NCBI RefSeq assembly: GCF_000725425.1
Contig: NZ_CP006019.1
Location: forward strand, 434,001-498,000
DNA length: 64,000 bases
Direction of reading: 5' to 3'
DNA from: Palaeococcus pacificus DY20341
GTDB lineage: Archaea; Methanobacteriota_B; Thermococci; Thermococcales; Thermococcaceae
Shown: one piece after another, positions 1-9,149 of the stretch
How positions within the stretch are numbered: the stretch's first letter is position 1
Layout of the letters: each line of letters starts with the position of its first letter
Position numbers and translations under genes: made by a program
Notes under the pieces: generated by a model
Databases searched by the model: none
Seen by the model: the letters and a program-made list of their open reading frames with translations, nothing else
What the model was told of the DNA's origin: nothing

Positions 1-1
1 G

Positions 2-286
2 CCCTATGTGTGGGATGTTGAAAACGGGGATGAGAGGCTAATTATAACTGACTGGCGTGAATTGGAGAATGCAGCTCAAAAGCTTCATTTTAAACGGGTG
101 GTGCAGATTTTAAAGCCGAACGGAGAAGTTAGGGCCTTTTATGTGCACGACATTCTAAATGTTTATACACCGAGGGAGATGAGGCTGTTGGCAAAGGATT
201 ACTTCAACGAAATTAAGATTTATGGCGATTTGAAGAGGAAGCTTGGAAAGAAAGCGGGGAGATTTTGGCTAGTCGCGGTTAAATAG
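2..286 (+). CDS. C-terminal part of a probable SAM-dependent methyltransferase (partial)
   Basis: The open frame runs in from the window edge; the first full codons read PYVWDVENGD, so the true start lies upstream. The visible 95 residues match the last strands of a class I methyltransferase: a strand ending in LKPNGEVRAFYV (the region after motif IV), a TPREMRLLAKDYF helix and a terminal IYGD...WLVAVK strand. This TPRE-helix-YGD ending is common in class I methyltransferases. The SAM-binding motifs are outside the window, so substrate and even family are inferred. Its stop overlaps the convergent HAD gene by 8 bases. Confidence 0.55.
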   Translation, partial: PYVWDVENGDERLIITDWRELENAAQKLHFKRVVQILKPNGEVRAFYVHDILNVYTPREMRLLAKDYFNEIKIYGDLKRKLGKKAGRFWLVAVK

Positions 287-968
287 TGTTGTCTAGTTTA
301 TTCTTTGAATTTTTCTTCATCACAAGCTCCCAAAGCTCCCACAAATCCTTAACGTGATAATCCGCTTCTCCAATGAAGTTATCAAATCTTAAGGCCTGCA
401 CTGCCTTCACATTCGCTCTGTGGGCTGCTAGAACGTCCGAGTATGAATCTCCAACAACTAGCGCCTCATTTGGTTGCACTCCAAGGGCTTTGAGGGCTTT
501 TTCTATGAGGTACGGGTTGGGCTTAGCACCATCTAAGTAGGAGTAGTCCTTGCCAAACACCACATCAAAGTATTTTTTCAAGTCAAAGAGCTCCAAAACG
601 AACTCCGTGCACTCTTGAGAAGCGTTGCTAACAGCCGCTAATTTTAATCCGAACTTCTTAAGCTCTCCGAGGGCATCAACATCAGGAAATGTCTTTATCT
701 TCCCTTCTTTCGCAGCTGCCTTTCTATATTTGAGCTTTGCCTCATCTATGGCCTTCCAAAATTCCACGTGGTTAACTCCAAATACTTCAACATAGCTCCT
801 TGGGAGCTCTCCTATAACCATTTTTCGGTATGTTTCGAAGTCCAAGTCTAGGCCGAGCTCTGCTATCTCGGGTTTTCCCCACTTCTCGAACCACTTCCTT
901 GAGTTGTAGCCTTCGTAGTAAACGAGAGTCTCATCGACGTCAAAAATTATGCCCTTTATAATCACCAC
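279..968 (-). CDS. HAD-superfamily hydrolase (phosphatase-like)
   Basis: A 229-residue HAD phosphatase. Motif I is DVDET at residues 10-14 (nucleophile and acid/base Asp), motif II is the Ser of AVSNAS near residue 115, and motif III/IV is GDSYSDVLAA, which holds the Mg-binding acidic pair. The helical insertion between motifs I and II marks a C1-cap enzyme like phosphoglycolate phosphatases and related housecleaning phosphatases. The substrate cannot be read from sequence. The start is a GTG inside a GTGGTG run; the second GTG at 965 is equally possible. It converges on the methyltransferase fragment. Confidence 0.8.
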   Translation of the reverse strand: MVIIKGIIFDVDETLVYYEGYNSRKWFEKWGKPEIAELGLDLDFETYRKMVIGELPRSYVEVFGVNHVEFWKAIDEAKLKYRKAAAKEGKIKTFPDVDALGELKKFGLKLAAVSNASQECTEFVLELFDLKKYFDVVFGKDYSYLDGAKPNPYLIEKALKALGVQPNEALVVGDSYSDVLAAHRANVKAVQALRFDNFIGEADYHVKDLWELWELVMKKNSKNKLDNTI

Positions 969-1083
969 CCATTGAGTTTTTGGAATGCTAAATTTTAAGT
1001 TTATCTCAGAATATGGAATTTTGGGAGACTAGGATGAGATGACAAAAACTCAAAATGCTCGTATTGCATTAAACAAAAAGAAG

Positions 1084-1142
1084 AGCCTCAGACAAGGCCG
1101 GTATCTTCATCAAGTCCGGTGGTTAATCCTTCGTCATTGGCT
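1084..1142 (-). ncRNA. Probable C/D-box guide sRNA
   Basis: Read on the minus strand: C box ATGACGA (1137-1131), 12-nt guide AGGATTAACCAC, D' box CGGA (1118-1115), 4-nt spacer CTTG, C' box ATGAAGA (1110-1104), 12-nt guide TACCGGCCTTGT, D box CTGA (1091-1088). The ends pair: AGCC before the C box and GGCT after the D box. Two 12-nt guides and a short D'-C' spacer are the known archaeal C/D sRNA geometry. C and D' each carry one mismatch to RTGATGA/CTGA. By the D+5 rule the targets would be GUGGUUAAUCCU and ACAAGGCCGGUA, if present in rRNA or tRNA. Confidence 0.7.
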
Positions 1143-1163
1143 ACTAAATCATGGTTTTAGATA

Positions 1164-1173
1164 GGTTAAAAGC
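1164..1173 (-). promoter_or_regulatory. TATA-like box for the C/D sRNA
   Basis: On the minus strand GCTTTTAACC lies about 25 nt upstream of the predicted 5' end of the guide RNA, the expected archaeal TATA-to-start distance. It sits between the end of the DUF835 gene and the sRNA, so the RNA could be made from its own promoter. Confidence 0.4.
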
Positions 1174-1185
1174 ATTCCGATTCTA

Positions 1186-2013
1186 TTAACTCACTTCATC
1201 TATCAACGGGAGCTCCCTCTTGAGTAGTGCCACCTCATTTTTAGTTAAAAACTCCTCTTCTAGTACTAAAAGCACTGTGGCATTGTTTGTTAAGGCGTAA
1301 TCTTTAAGGGTTGTTATGAATTTGAACATGGCTTCAAAGCCGTTCTCTAGAGCTAAGTATTCAAAGGCGTCGAATAGTACAATCTTGTTTGTTTCATCTT
1401 TTTTCATAAAATTAACTAGGAGGGAAATCAAATACGGGAGCCTTGTTGGATGGATGTTCCCTTCTCCTTCCACTTTAGTAATCCACAAAACCGGCGTTTT
1501 TTCAACTTTCAGCTCTTTCTTAATCTGTGCCGGATGTGTTCTTGAAATTATTAAACCGGCTCTTCCGTGAAGAAGTCTCAAAAAGAGAGCATAGGCTTTT
1601 CTTCGGTTGTTGCATATATACACGCCTGTGGGGGCTTTGATTTTTGCCATTTCTCCGGCCCCAAATTCAACTACCGGTATTAGCTCATATCTCCTTAAAA
1701 CCGAGTTTATAATATTGAGCCATCCGGCTAGAAGAAACATCAGTGCAATGAGAAAGAGGATATTACCGAGGGCATGAATAGTATATATGCGCTCATCAAT
1801 GGAGATATTTCCTACATCTCTTATGTCCAGTGATAAGAACACAGACCTTGCTAGGATAGCAAAAAACCAGCCTATCATCATGTAATCGTAAGCTCTTTCA
1901 AGTTGAGGATAATGCTGGATAAATGAACGCCTATACTTGAGACTTATAATCAATGTCACTAATAATACAAGTTCAATGGAGAATGCAACTATTAACGCCA
2001 CGGGGACCTCCAT
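1186..2013 (-). CDS. Membrane-anchored DUF835 protein
   Basis: A 275-residue protein with three hydrophobic segments at about residues 4-25, 42-62 and 80-106, then a soluble domain from about residue 128. The domain begins GVYICNNRRKAYALFLRLL and has the VLWITKVEGEG and VLFDAFEYL strands typical of DUF835, a Thermococcales-enriched family distantly like the KaiC/RecA fold and of unknown role. The active face is predicted cytosolic. A TATA-like box (ATTTATAG on the minus strand, 2078-2071) lies about 60 nt upstream of the start. It appears monocistronic. Confidence 0.75.
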   Translation of the reverse strand: MEVPVALIVAFSIELVLLVTLIISLKYRRSFIQHYPQLERAYDYMMIGWFFAILARSVFLSLDIRDVGNISIDERIYTIHALGNILFLIALMFLLAGWLNIINSVLRRYELIPVVEFGAGEMAKIKAPTGVYICNNRRKAYALFLRLLHGRAGLIISRTHPAQIKKELKVEKTPVLWITKVEGEGNIHPTRLPYLISLLVNFMKKDETNKIVLFDAFEYLALENGFEAMFKFITTLKDYALTNNATVLLVLEEEFLTKNEVALLKRELPLIDEVS

Positions 2014-2144
2014 GTTTGTCCCCTCTGCAGGCAGTTTGATATAACCAAATTATATTTAGAGAAGCTTATCTATAAATCTTTCTCTTGTAGTATGGCAACG
2101 ATAAATAACAAGGGAAGTACAAATAATAAAAAGGATAAACAGCC

Positions 2145-3329
2145 TTAAATAAACTTCATCTTCTTTCCAATTTCCTCGAATGCGTCAATTGCATATTGGA
2201 GGTCTTCCTTGCTGTGGGCTGCAGAAGGCTCGAGCCTTATTCTTGCAGTTCCCTTTGGAACGGTTGGGTAGACTATGGCTTGGGCGAAGATGTTGTACTC
2301 CTCATAGAGGATTCTACTGAACTCTTGAGCCCTCTTTTCATCATAGAGCATGACAGGTGTGATTGGGTGCTTGGTGTTGCCTAAGTCGTAACCGAGCTCT
2401 CTCAAGCTGTTTTGGAGGAATCTTGTGTTGTCCCAAAGCTTTTGAACTAGTTCATCGCTCTTTTGAAGTATTTCAACTGCAGCTATTGCAGCGGCAACAT
2501 CCGGTGGGTTGACGGCGCTTGAGAATAGGAATGGCCTTCCTCTTTGCCTAAGGTAATCTATAGCCTCTTCTGGTCCAGCGACATAGCCTCCGATGACACC
2601 GAATGCTTTACTAAGAGTACCCATCTCGAAGTCAATCCTATCATGGAGCTTGAAGTGATCAACAATACCCCTACCGTGCTCACCGAGGACACCTTCACCG
2701 TGGGCATCGTCAACGTAGACCATAGCATCATATTGCTCCGCTAATTCGGCAATCTCTGGGAGTGGAGCTAAATCACCATCCATTGAGAAGACACCATCTG
2801 TAACGATGAGCTTCTTCTTTTTGTCCTTAACTTCCTCAAGCCTCTTCTTGAGGTCCTCCATATCGAGGTGCTTGTAGATGACCTTTGGTGCTCCGCTTAA
2901 GCGCATACCGTCAATAATGCTCGCGTGGTTTAATTCTTCACTCACAAAGACTGCATCCTCGTTCTTCTTTATGAGTGCGCTAATTGCACCGAGGTTGGCG
3001 TTGTAGCCGCTCTGGAATAGAATTGCTGCCTCTCTCTTCTTGAACTTTGCTAATTTCTCCTCAAGCTCGACGTGTAATTCCATAGTTCCGGCGATTGTTC
3101 TAACAGCACCGGCACCAACACCGTAGTCGAGAATAGCCCTTATTGCGGCCTCTTTAATCTTTGGGTGGGCAGCTAAGCCCAAATAGTTGTTTGAACACAT
3201 GTTGAGAACCTTTTTGCCATCAACGACAACCCATGGGCCTTGAGCACTCTCAAGCTTTCTAATAGTCACATAAAGCCCTTTTTCCTTAAGCTCCTTCAAC
3301 TCTTCGGTAATCCAGTCTAACTTTGCCAT
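2145..3329 (-). CDS. kbl: 2-amino-3-ketobutyrate CoA ligase (glycine C-acetyltransferase)
   Basis: A 394-residue PLP enzyme of the alpha-oxoamine synthase family. It cleaves 2-amino-3-oxobutyrate with CoA to glycine and acetyl-CoA, the second step of threonine catabolism. The [14 protein letters not shown] motif, the [15 protein letters not shown] loop and the PLP-lysine segment [11 protein letters not shown] are visible. Length is normal. I chose ATG 3329 over GTG 3338 because GGTGG lies 6 nt upstream of the ATG. A TATA-like GCTTTTATACTC (minus, about 3372-3360) precedes it. Its partner Tdh is encoded 2 kb away on the same strand, and the glycine decarboxylase genes at 23.7-26.6 kb could use the glycine. 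Confidence 0.9.
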   Translation of the reverse strand: MAKLDWITEELKELKEKGLYVTIRKLESAQGPWVVVDGKKVLNMCSNNYLGLAAHPKIKEAAIRAILDYGVGAGAVRTIAGTMELHVELEEKLAKFKKREAAILFQSGYNANLGAISALIKKNEDAVFVSEELNHASIIDGMRLSGAPKVIYKHLDMEDLKKRLEEVKDKKKKLIVTDGVFSMDGDLAPLPEIAELAEQYDAMVYVDDAHGEGVLGEHGRGIVDHFKLHDRIDFEMGTLSKAFGVIGGYVAGPEEAIDYLRQRGRPFLFSSAVNPPDVAAAIAAVEILQKSDELVQKLWDNTRFLQNSLRELGYDLGNTKHPITPVMLYDEKRAQEFSRILYEEYNIFAQAIVYPTVPKGTARIRLEPSAAHSKEDLQYAIDAFEEIGKKMKFI

Positions 3330-3465
3330 AAGAACCACCGGTTATGAATAACGTTTTATGAGTATAAAAGCGTTAAGATGTGGATGTTCAAAACTTCACC
3401 GAATAATAGAATAAGGCTGACAAAAATAATTGAGAAAAATTGACAAATGTTTAAAAAAGAGAGAC

Positions 3466-5334
3466 TCAGTTCTCGAAGTCGAAGGGTGATATGTAGTCCC
3501 CATACTTCTCCTTAGCCTTGAGGAGCCTCTGTCTCTCCTCTTCAAGAATGTCAAAGAGCTCCTGTGGGATGTTGCCAACTTCGCGGTAAATCTTCTCAAT
3601 TCTCTCAATCTTAGCCAAGAGCTCCGGTACTCTGATCATAAACTGCTTCTCGTAGTCCTCCCTTGAGTATTCTTTGTCTAGCACTTCCTTGAAGAGCCTC
3701 GCTAAATCTTCATACTTTGGAATATAGCCTATTGGTGTTTCTATCGCTTCAACGTCGTCATGGACTCTAAGCTCCATCCACTTCAACCAGACAGCTTTGT
3801 CGAGCTTGTGGTTGAGCCATCTATCGCCATCCTTTAGGAAATAATTCACTGCGAATATCTTTGGCGCATCTCTCAAGCGTTCGCCGAACTCGAGATAGTT
3901 TTTGAGGTATTTCCCAATGGGGACACTCATGAAATCGAGTATAGCCATTGGGTTGAAGGCCCTAACTCCCTCTTTGCCAAGCGTTGCTGCTGTAGTCTCG
4001 GACTCTAGTGAGGCTCCCATCGTGATTACGCCATGCGCCCAGTCAAAGGACTCCCTAACTGGCGGCCAGGTGTCCTTATCGCGGCCTCCAAAAATCATTC
4101 CTCCCACTTTTACGCCACATGGAGCATCTAAAGCTTCCCTATCGAGATTCTTGAAGGACTTTAAGTCTACTGTAAAGCGAGCGTTCTTGTGTGAAGGTGG
4201 AATCTCATTGCCTTCAGCGTCTTTCTTGCCGCGCCACCACTTTCCAGAATGGTTTTCACCTTCTTCTGGAATTTCTTCACCCATGTCATTCCAGTAGGGC
4301 TTCCCATCCTTAACGAGCACGTTTGAGAATATTATCTCGTTTGGTGAGTGGAGAACTTCCCAGATTATAGGGTCGTCAACCTTGTTAACGCCCTGGATGA
4401 TTCCAAAAACGCCTTTCTCGACGTTTGCTCCCCTCGCTTCTCCCTTCATATCTACGATAAATGCTAAATCATCGCCGACGATGTTCTCCCATGAGATCAT
4501 AGCAGTTGAGGTTTTACCGCACATTGAGGGATAAGCCCCGGTGAAGTATGTTTTCCTTCCGTTTGGTCCGTTAACACGCATTAGAAACATATGCTCTGAG
4601 AGCCAACCTTCCTCGACAGCCCTCTTAATTGTTAAGCGGAAAGCAAGCTTTTTGAGGCCTATTGTGTTTCCGCCGTATTGTGTGTTGGCTGAGTAAACTG
4701 TCTCGCCCATCAAATCAATGTAAATCCTCCTCTTGTCAATGTTCTTACTTGTTTTTCTCTCATCAAGCTCACCAGCAGAGTGCACGAACTTGAGAAACCT
4801 AGCTTGTCTTCCTAACCTCTTGAACTCTTCATAGCCTTTTCTATAGAGGATGAACTCACTGTGGGCAACGTAAGCAGAGTCAGTGAGCTGGACAGCTGGA
4901 ATAGTGAATATTGAGTTCTGAGGTCCGAGGGTGAAGAAACACACGAAAAGCTCTTTTCCTTTCATTATGTCCTTCATAATTTCATGAATTTCCTTTAGGC
5001 CTTCCTCTCTATCTAGGGTGTTTATGAACGGGATTTCCATGCCTTTTGGAACTAAAATCTTGGTTCTCGCTTTGTCCCTTGCTTGATCATAATAACCATC
5101 ATAGTGCACCGTATGTCCGTCTACCTCTAAGGGCATTTCCTCCCCGTACTCTATGGCCTTCCGCTTTATGTATTCTTCATCTTCAGGAGAGTCAGTAGCG
5201 ACAAAAACCCTGTCTGGATTTAAATGCTCTATGTATTTAGCCAAAAACTCGTGAAGTTCAGGATTATCAATTTCCCTGATTTTCTCAAATTGCTCTTTTT
5301 CGAGCCTCTTCTCGAGGTATTCGAGGGCGTTCAT
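3466..5334 (-). CDS. pckG: Phosphoenolpyruvate carboxykinase (GTP)
   Basis: A 622-residue GTP-dependent PEPCK, which interconverts oxaloacetate + GTP and PEP + GDP + CO2 at the entry to gluconeogenesis. The family P-loop GAYPSMCGKTSTAM carries the active-site Cys; GGNTIGLKKLAFRL and the GVKVGGMIFGGRD segment fit the GTP (not ATP) family. The chosen start is ATG 5334, preceded by GGTGG at 5-nt spacing; GTGs at 5346 and 5343 are part of that site. A possible activator site lies upstream of its TATA box. It is flanked by the two threonine-catabolism genes but spaced from both. Confidence 0.95.
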   Translation of the reverse strand: MNALEYLEKRLEKEQFEKIREIDNPELHEFLAKYIEHLNPDRVFVATDSPEDEEYIKRKAIEYGEEMPLEVDGHTVHYDGYYDQARDKARTKILVPKGMEIPFINTLDREEGLKEIHEIMKDIMKGKELFVCFFTLGPQNSIFTIPAVQLTDSAYVAHSEFILYRKGYEEFKRLGRQARFLKFVHSAGELDERKTSKNIDKRRIYIDLMGETVYSANTQYGGNTIGLKKLAFRLTIKRAVEEGWLSEHMFLMRVNGPNGRKTYFTGAYPSMCGKTSTAMISWENIVGDDLAFIVDMKGEARGANVEKGVFGIIQGVNKVDDPIIWEVLHSPNEIIFSNVLVKDGKPYWNDMGEEIPEEGENHSGKWWRGKKDAEGNEIPPSHKNARFTVDLKSFKNLDREALDAPCGVKVGGMIFGGRDKDTWPPVRESFDWAHGVITMGASLESETTAATLGKEGVRAFNPMAILDFMSVPIGKYLKNYLEFGERLRDAPKIFAVNYFLKDGDRWLNHKLDKAVWLKWMELRVHDDVEAIETPIGYIPKYEDLARLFKEVLDKEYSREDYEKQFMIRVPELLAKIERIEKIYREVGNIPQELFDILEEERQRLLKAKEKYGDYISPFDFEN

Positions 5335-5386
5335 TTTTACCACCACACTCGAAAGGTTTCATGTTCATGAAATGAATTACAGTATA

Positions 5387-5427
5387 CGTTTAATAACCTT
5401 ACTGTGCTGATTGTCACTTTGACGATA
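5387..5427 (-). promoter_or_regulatory. pckG promoter with TGM-like activator site
   Basis: On the minus strand TATCGTCAAAGTGACA (5427-5412) lies just upstream of GGTTATTAAACG, a TATA-like element (5398-5387). The first resembles the Thermococcales glycolytic motif TATCAC-N5-GTGATA bound by the TrmB-type regulator Tgr/TrmBL1, but the spacer is one base short and the left half-site is weak. A site upstream of TATA is the arrangement known for activated gluconeogenic genes, which would fit PEPCK. Confidence 0.4.
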
Positions 5428-5526
5428 ATGTGTTGATTTTTGGGCTAAAATGTGGCATCAATCCAATGATTTTACATATATTTGTAATTTAGACAAAACA
5501 AAGGAGAAGAATAGGTAAAAAGGCAA

Positions 5527-6576
5527 TCATTCCTTGGGGAAGAAGACAACTTTCCCAGTCTTTCCGGCTCTCATCAGCTCAAAAGCTTCCTCGAAGTTAT
5601 CAAAGCCCTTGTACTTGTGGGTTATAACAGGATCGAGGTTAAGCTTTCCGCTTCTTAGAAGGTTTGAAACGGTATACCAAGTTTGCCACAGATGCCTTCC
5701 AGTGATTCCGTGAACCTCGAGGGACTTGAATATTACAAGATTGTTTATGTCGAAGCTAACGTTTCCTGGGAAAAGCCCTAAAAGGCTTACCCTTCCAGCT
5801 GGTGTCACGGCTTGAAGGCCTTGCTCTAAAGCCTTTGGTGCACCGCTGAACTCGAGGAACACATCAACGCCGTTTCCGTCGGTTAAGTCCTTAACTTCCT
5901 TAACGACATCTTCTTCAATTGGGTTTATAGTTACGTCTGCTCCTACCTTTTTAGCCAGGTCTCTCCTAAACTCGCTTGGCTCGCTCACTATGACAAGGGA
6001 AGCACCGCTCGCTTTTGCCACTGTGATTCCTAAGAGACCTAATGGTCCAGCGCCTGTTATTAGGACGGTTTTACCAGCTATTGGGCCTGCTAAAACGGTA
6101 TCAACAGCATTTCCAAGAGGCTCTTGGAGTGTAGCGTACTCTGGTGGAATCTCCTTTGGATTCTTCCAAGCGTTTTGGGCTGGGACTATAGCATAGCTGG
6201 CGAATACACCATCCATGTCAACTCCAAAAATTTTGGTGTTTTGGCAAACGTGATACTGGCCATTTCTGCACTGGTAGCATGTACCACAAACGATGTGTGT
6301 TTCAGCTGAGATGTAATCACCAACTTGGATGTCATCCACGCCAGGACCTACTTCTATTACTTCACCTGCAACCTCATGGCCCATTATTTGAGGCGTTTTA
6401 ATCCTGCTTTGAGCCCACTCATTCCACTCGTAGATGTGCAGATCGGTACCACAGATGCTAGTCGCTAAAACTTTGATGAGAACTTCTCCTTCCTTTGGCT
6501 TAGGAACGTCAACTTCAACGAGCTCGGCACCGTAAGCAGGCTTTGCTTTCATAATAGCAACCATCTTCTCATCCAT
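5527..6576 (-). CDS. tdh: L-threonine 3-dehydrogenase
   Basis: A 349-residue zinc-containing medium-chain dehydrogenase that oxidises L-threonine to 2-amino-3-oxobutyrate with NAD+. Catalytic zinc site: Cys in [14 protein letters not shown] plus GHEVAGEV; structural zinc: [15 protein letters not shown]. The Rossmann motif is [10 protein letters not shown]. The sequence is close to the biochemically characterised Pyrococcus horikoshii enzyme as I recall it. Start ATG 6576 (MDEKMVAIM) is chosen because GGAGATGAT precedes it; the ATG at 6591 is part of that site. A TATA-like TTTATATC lies near 6640-6630 on the minus strand. It shares a 230-nt intergenic region with divergent thrC. Confidence 0.95.
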   Translation of the reverse strand: MDEKMVAIMKAKPAYGAELVEVDVPKPKEGEVLIKVLATSICGTDLHIYEWNEWAQSRIKTPQIMGHEVAGEVIEVGPGVDDIQVGDYISAETHIVCGTCYQCRNGQYHVCQNTKIFGVDMDGVFASYAIVPAQNAWKNPKEIPPEYATLQEPLGNAVDTVLAGPIAGKTVLITGAGPLGLLGITVAKASGASLVIVSEPSEFRRDLAKKVGADVTINPIEEDVVKEVKDLTDGNGVDVFLEFSGAPKALEQGLQAVTPAGRVSLLGLFPGNVSFDINNLVIFKSLEVHGITGRHLWQTWYTVSNLLRSGKLNLDPVITHKYKGFDNFEEAFELMRAGKTGKVVFFPKE

Positions 6577-6805
6577 GCGTATCATCTCCATAAAACGCTT
6601 ACATGCCTATCTAAAGGACTACATTGATATAAACTTTTTGTGCGGAAGTTTTAAAGCAGCCCGTCAATTTTTCCGTATTTTCTTGAACGAGTGTGCACTT
6701 TCACATCACATATTTGTGCTTTATTCATAATAGAAGCATGAAAAATCTCACACATATTCTAAAAGTATTTAAGCTCAGCCTCATAGTGCCCCAGGGGTGG
6801 TGGTC

Positions 6806-7978
6806 ATGTTCGCGATTCACTTGGTGTGTACAAAGTGTGGGGAGAGATATTCCTTAGCTAATAAAATCTACAAATGCTCCAAATGTGGCTCTCCTCTGGA
6901 TGTTGTCTATGATTATGAAGGCATTAGAGAGGTCGTTGAGGACAACGATGCATGGTTTAGGGAAGCTCCTCGCGTATGGAAGTACTGGATGTTTTTGCCC
7001 GTGTCAAACTTGAGAAAAGTTGTTAGCTTAAATGAAGGGGGTACGAGACTTTATCGCTTAAAGCGCCTCGAGAAAGACTTAGGATTTTCGCAGCTCTATG
7101 TTAAAAATGAGGGGGAAAATCCAACGGGAGCGTTTAAGGACAGAGGCTCGAGCGTCGAGATAACCAAAGCCTTGGAATTCCACGCTAGAAAAGTTGTGGT
7201 GGCATCAACCGGGAATATGGCTGCATCAATAAGTGCCTATGGTGCAAAAGCTGGTTTAGAAGTTAATATAGTGGTCCCCGAAGGTACTCCGATTGGAAAG
7301 CTCGTCCAAGCAATGGCCTATGGTGCTAAAATAAAGGTCTTTGGGAAAGCTTATGATGAAGCCTTGGCGGAAAGTGAAAGGATGGCTGCCGAAGAAGGTT
7401 ACCACTTAACGGGTAACTATCACTTTAGAGTTGAGGGGCAGAAGACAACAGCCTTTGAAATCCTTGATCAACTGCACTTTAATACTCCTGACTGGATTGT
7501 GGTTCCAATAGGTGCAGGTACTCACTTAAGGGCTATCTGGAAGGGGATTAATGAGTTCTATAAATTAGGGTTGATAGATGAACTTCCAAAAATTGCTGGC
7601 GTTCAGGTGGAAGGATACGACGCTGTGGTCAGGGCTTGGAGGGAAAACAAGCCCATAGAAAAGATAAGGAAAAAAGTGCCCACCGTTGCCACTGCTATAG
7701 CGGTTAAAGCCCCTGTTGATGGTGCAAATGTTATAAACGCAATTAACGAGAGCCACGGATATTTGGGGAGCGTTTCCAATGAGGAGACCATGGAAGCAGG
7801 TCTTATGCTTGGTAGGGAAGGTCTTTTCGTTGAGCCCTCTTCAGCAACAGCTTTGGCGTTGGCAAAACACATGAGGGAAGAAGGCATTATTGACCAAGGA
7901 GAGAGTGTCGTTGTGGTTGCTACAGGCAATGGCCTAAAGGACATAAAGACATGGGAGAGCGCAATGAGCAAAGAATGA
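6806..7978 (+). CDS. thrC: Threonine synthase
   Basis: A 390-residue PLP enzyme converting O-phospho-L-homoserine to L-threonine. An N-terminal zinc-ribbon-like segment CTKCGERY...CSKCG precedes the fold-type II core. The PLP lysine is in NPTGAFKDRGSS, the phosphate loop is STGNMAASISAYG, and VVVATGNGLKD closes the site. ATG 6806 is preceded by GGGGTGGTG. A TATA-like AGTATTTAAGC sits at about 6764-6774. It is divergent from tdh, so threonine synthesis and breakdown share one intergenic region. Confidence 0.92.
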   Translation: MFAIHLVCTKCGERYSLANKIYKCSKCGSPLDVVYDYEGIREVVEDNDAWFREAPRVWKYWMFLPVSNLRKVVSLNEGGTRLYRLKRLEKDLGFSQLYVKNEGENPTGAFKDRGSSVEITKALEFHARKVVVASTGNMAASISAYGAKAGLEVNIVVPEGTPIGKLVQAMAYGAKIKVFGKAYDEALAESERMAAEEGYHLTGNYHFRVEGQKTTAFEILDQLHFNTPDWIVVPIGAGTHLRAIWKGINEFYKLGLIDELPKIAGVQVEGYDAVVRAWRENKPIEKIRKKVPTVATAIAVKAPVDGANVINAINESHGYLGSVSNEETMEAGLMLGREGLFVEPSSATALALAKHMREEGIIDQGESVVVVATGNGLKDIKTWESAMSKE

Positions 7979-8052
7979 TTTTTCCTTTTTATCCCCTTTG
8001 GGTGTCCACAAAATATATTAGGAGCGGGAAGCAACTTATTTTGGGTGGATAC

Positions 8053-9138
8053 ATGCAAGCGGTTTTGATGGCGGGTGGAAAAGGGACGAGACTGTTGCCT
8101 CTCACGGTTTACAGACCTAAGCCGATGATTCCTTTTTTCAACCGCCCAATGGTTGAGTATATCCTCAGGAGCTTAGTTGAGATGGGCGTTGATGAGGTCT
8201 TTATTCTCGTTGGCTACCTGAAGGAGAGAATAATGGACTACTTTGGAGATGGAAGTGAGCTTGGGATAGAGATACACTATTCAAATAAGGACAACATAAA
8301 GCTCGGAACTGCAGGAGCAACTAGGAAAGTTGTTGATATGATAGATGACACTTTTATGGTGGTTTCCAGCGATGTTCTGACGAATTTGGATTTGAAGGCC
8401 CTGTATGAATACCACAAGAAAAAGAAGGCTTTGGCTACAATTGCTCTATCCCAAGTTGAAGATCCAACACAGTATGGAATAGCCATAGTGGATAGCAAAA
8501 ACAGAATAACACACTTTAAAGAAAAACCCAAGCCTGAAGAAGCATTCAGCAACCTAGTGAACGCTGGGATATATGTATTTGAGCCGGAGGTTTTTGATCT
8601 AGTGCCAAAGGGCCAGGAGTTTGATTACTCAAAAAACCTGTTTCCGAAAATGCTCGATGAGAACTTGCCCCTTTACGGGTTCCCGTTTAAAGAGTATTGG
8701 AACGATGTTGGAAGACCTTCGAGCTTTTTGCAGGCTATTAATGATGTTTTCTTGGGCAAGCTAAAACTTCCAGAAGCTAGAGTGGATACTCTAAAGGGTA
8801 ATGTGGAGTATGGAGGGGCGATATTTACCGGGCAGAGATGCAGGATTAGACGTTTCAACGTTAGAGGCTTCGCTGTGATAGGGGATAACGTAGAAATAGG
8901 GAGAAACGTTAAAATAGAGCACTCTGTGATTTTTTCAAATACTGTGATAGAAGAAGGTGCTGAGATTAAGGAGGCGATAATTGGGGAAAATGTCTATATA
9001 GGAAAAGGTGTTCTAATAAAAGAGGGAAGCGTTATAGGCGATAACAGCGTTATTGAGGACTTTAGTAAAATTGGCTCAAACGTTAAAATTTGGGTTGAGT
9101 CAAGAATTGGTAAGGAAAGTATAATCTTGCCTGATTGA
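8053..9138 (+). CDS. Sugar-nucleotide pyrophosphorylase with beta-helix domain
   Basis: 361 residues. The N-terminal NTP-transferase domain has the signature MAGGKGTRLLPLT followed by RPKPMIP and VNAGIYVFEP, as in glucose-1-phosphate thymidylyltransferases and mannose-1-phosphate guanylyltransferases. From about residue 255 the chain is left-handed beta-helix hexapeptide repeats (VIGDNVEIGRNVKIE, IIGENVYIGKGVLI). Which nucleotide and sugar it uses cannot be decided. ATG 8053 is preceded by GGGTGGA; the longer frame from 7951 overlaps thrC and lacks a site. The next gene follows after 11 nt and encodes a phosphohexomutase-like protein, so the two probably act together. Confidence 0.85.
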   Translation: MQAVLMAGGKGTRLLPLTVYRPKPMIPFFNRPMVEYILRSLVEMGVDEVFILVGYLKERIMDYFGDGSELGIEIHYSNKDNIKLGTAGATRKVVDMIDDTFMVVSSDVLTNLDLKALYEYHKKKKALATIALSQVEDPTQYGIAIVDSKNRITHFKEKPKPEEAFSNLVNAGIYVFEPEVFDLVPKGQEFDYSKNLFPKMLDENLPLYGFPFKEYWNDVGRPSSFLQAINDVFLGKLKLPEARVDTLKGNVEYGGAIFTGQRCRIRRFNVRGFAVIGDNVEIGRNVKIEHSVIFSNTVIEEGAEIKEAIIGENVYIGKGVLIKEGSVIGDNSVIEDFSKIGSNVKIWVESRIGKESIILPD

Positions 9139-9149
9139 GGTGATGAAAG

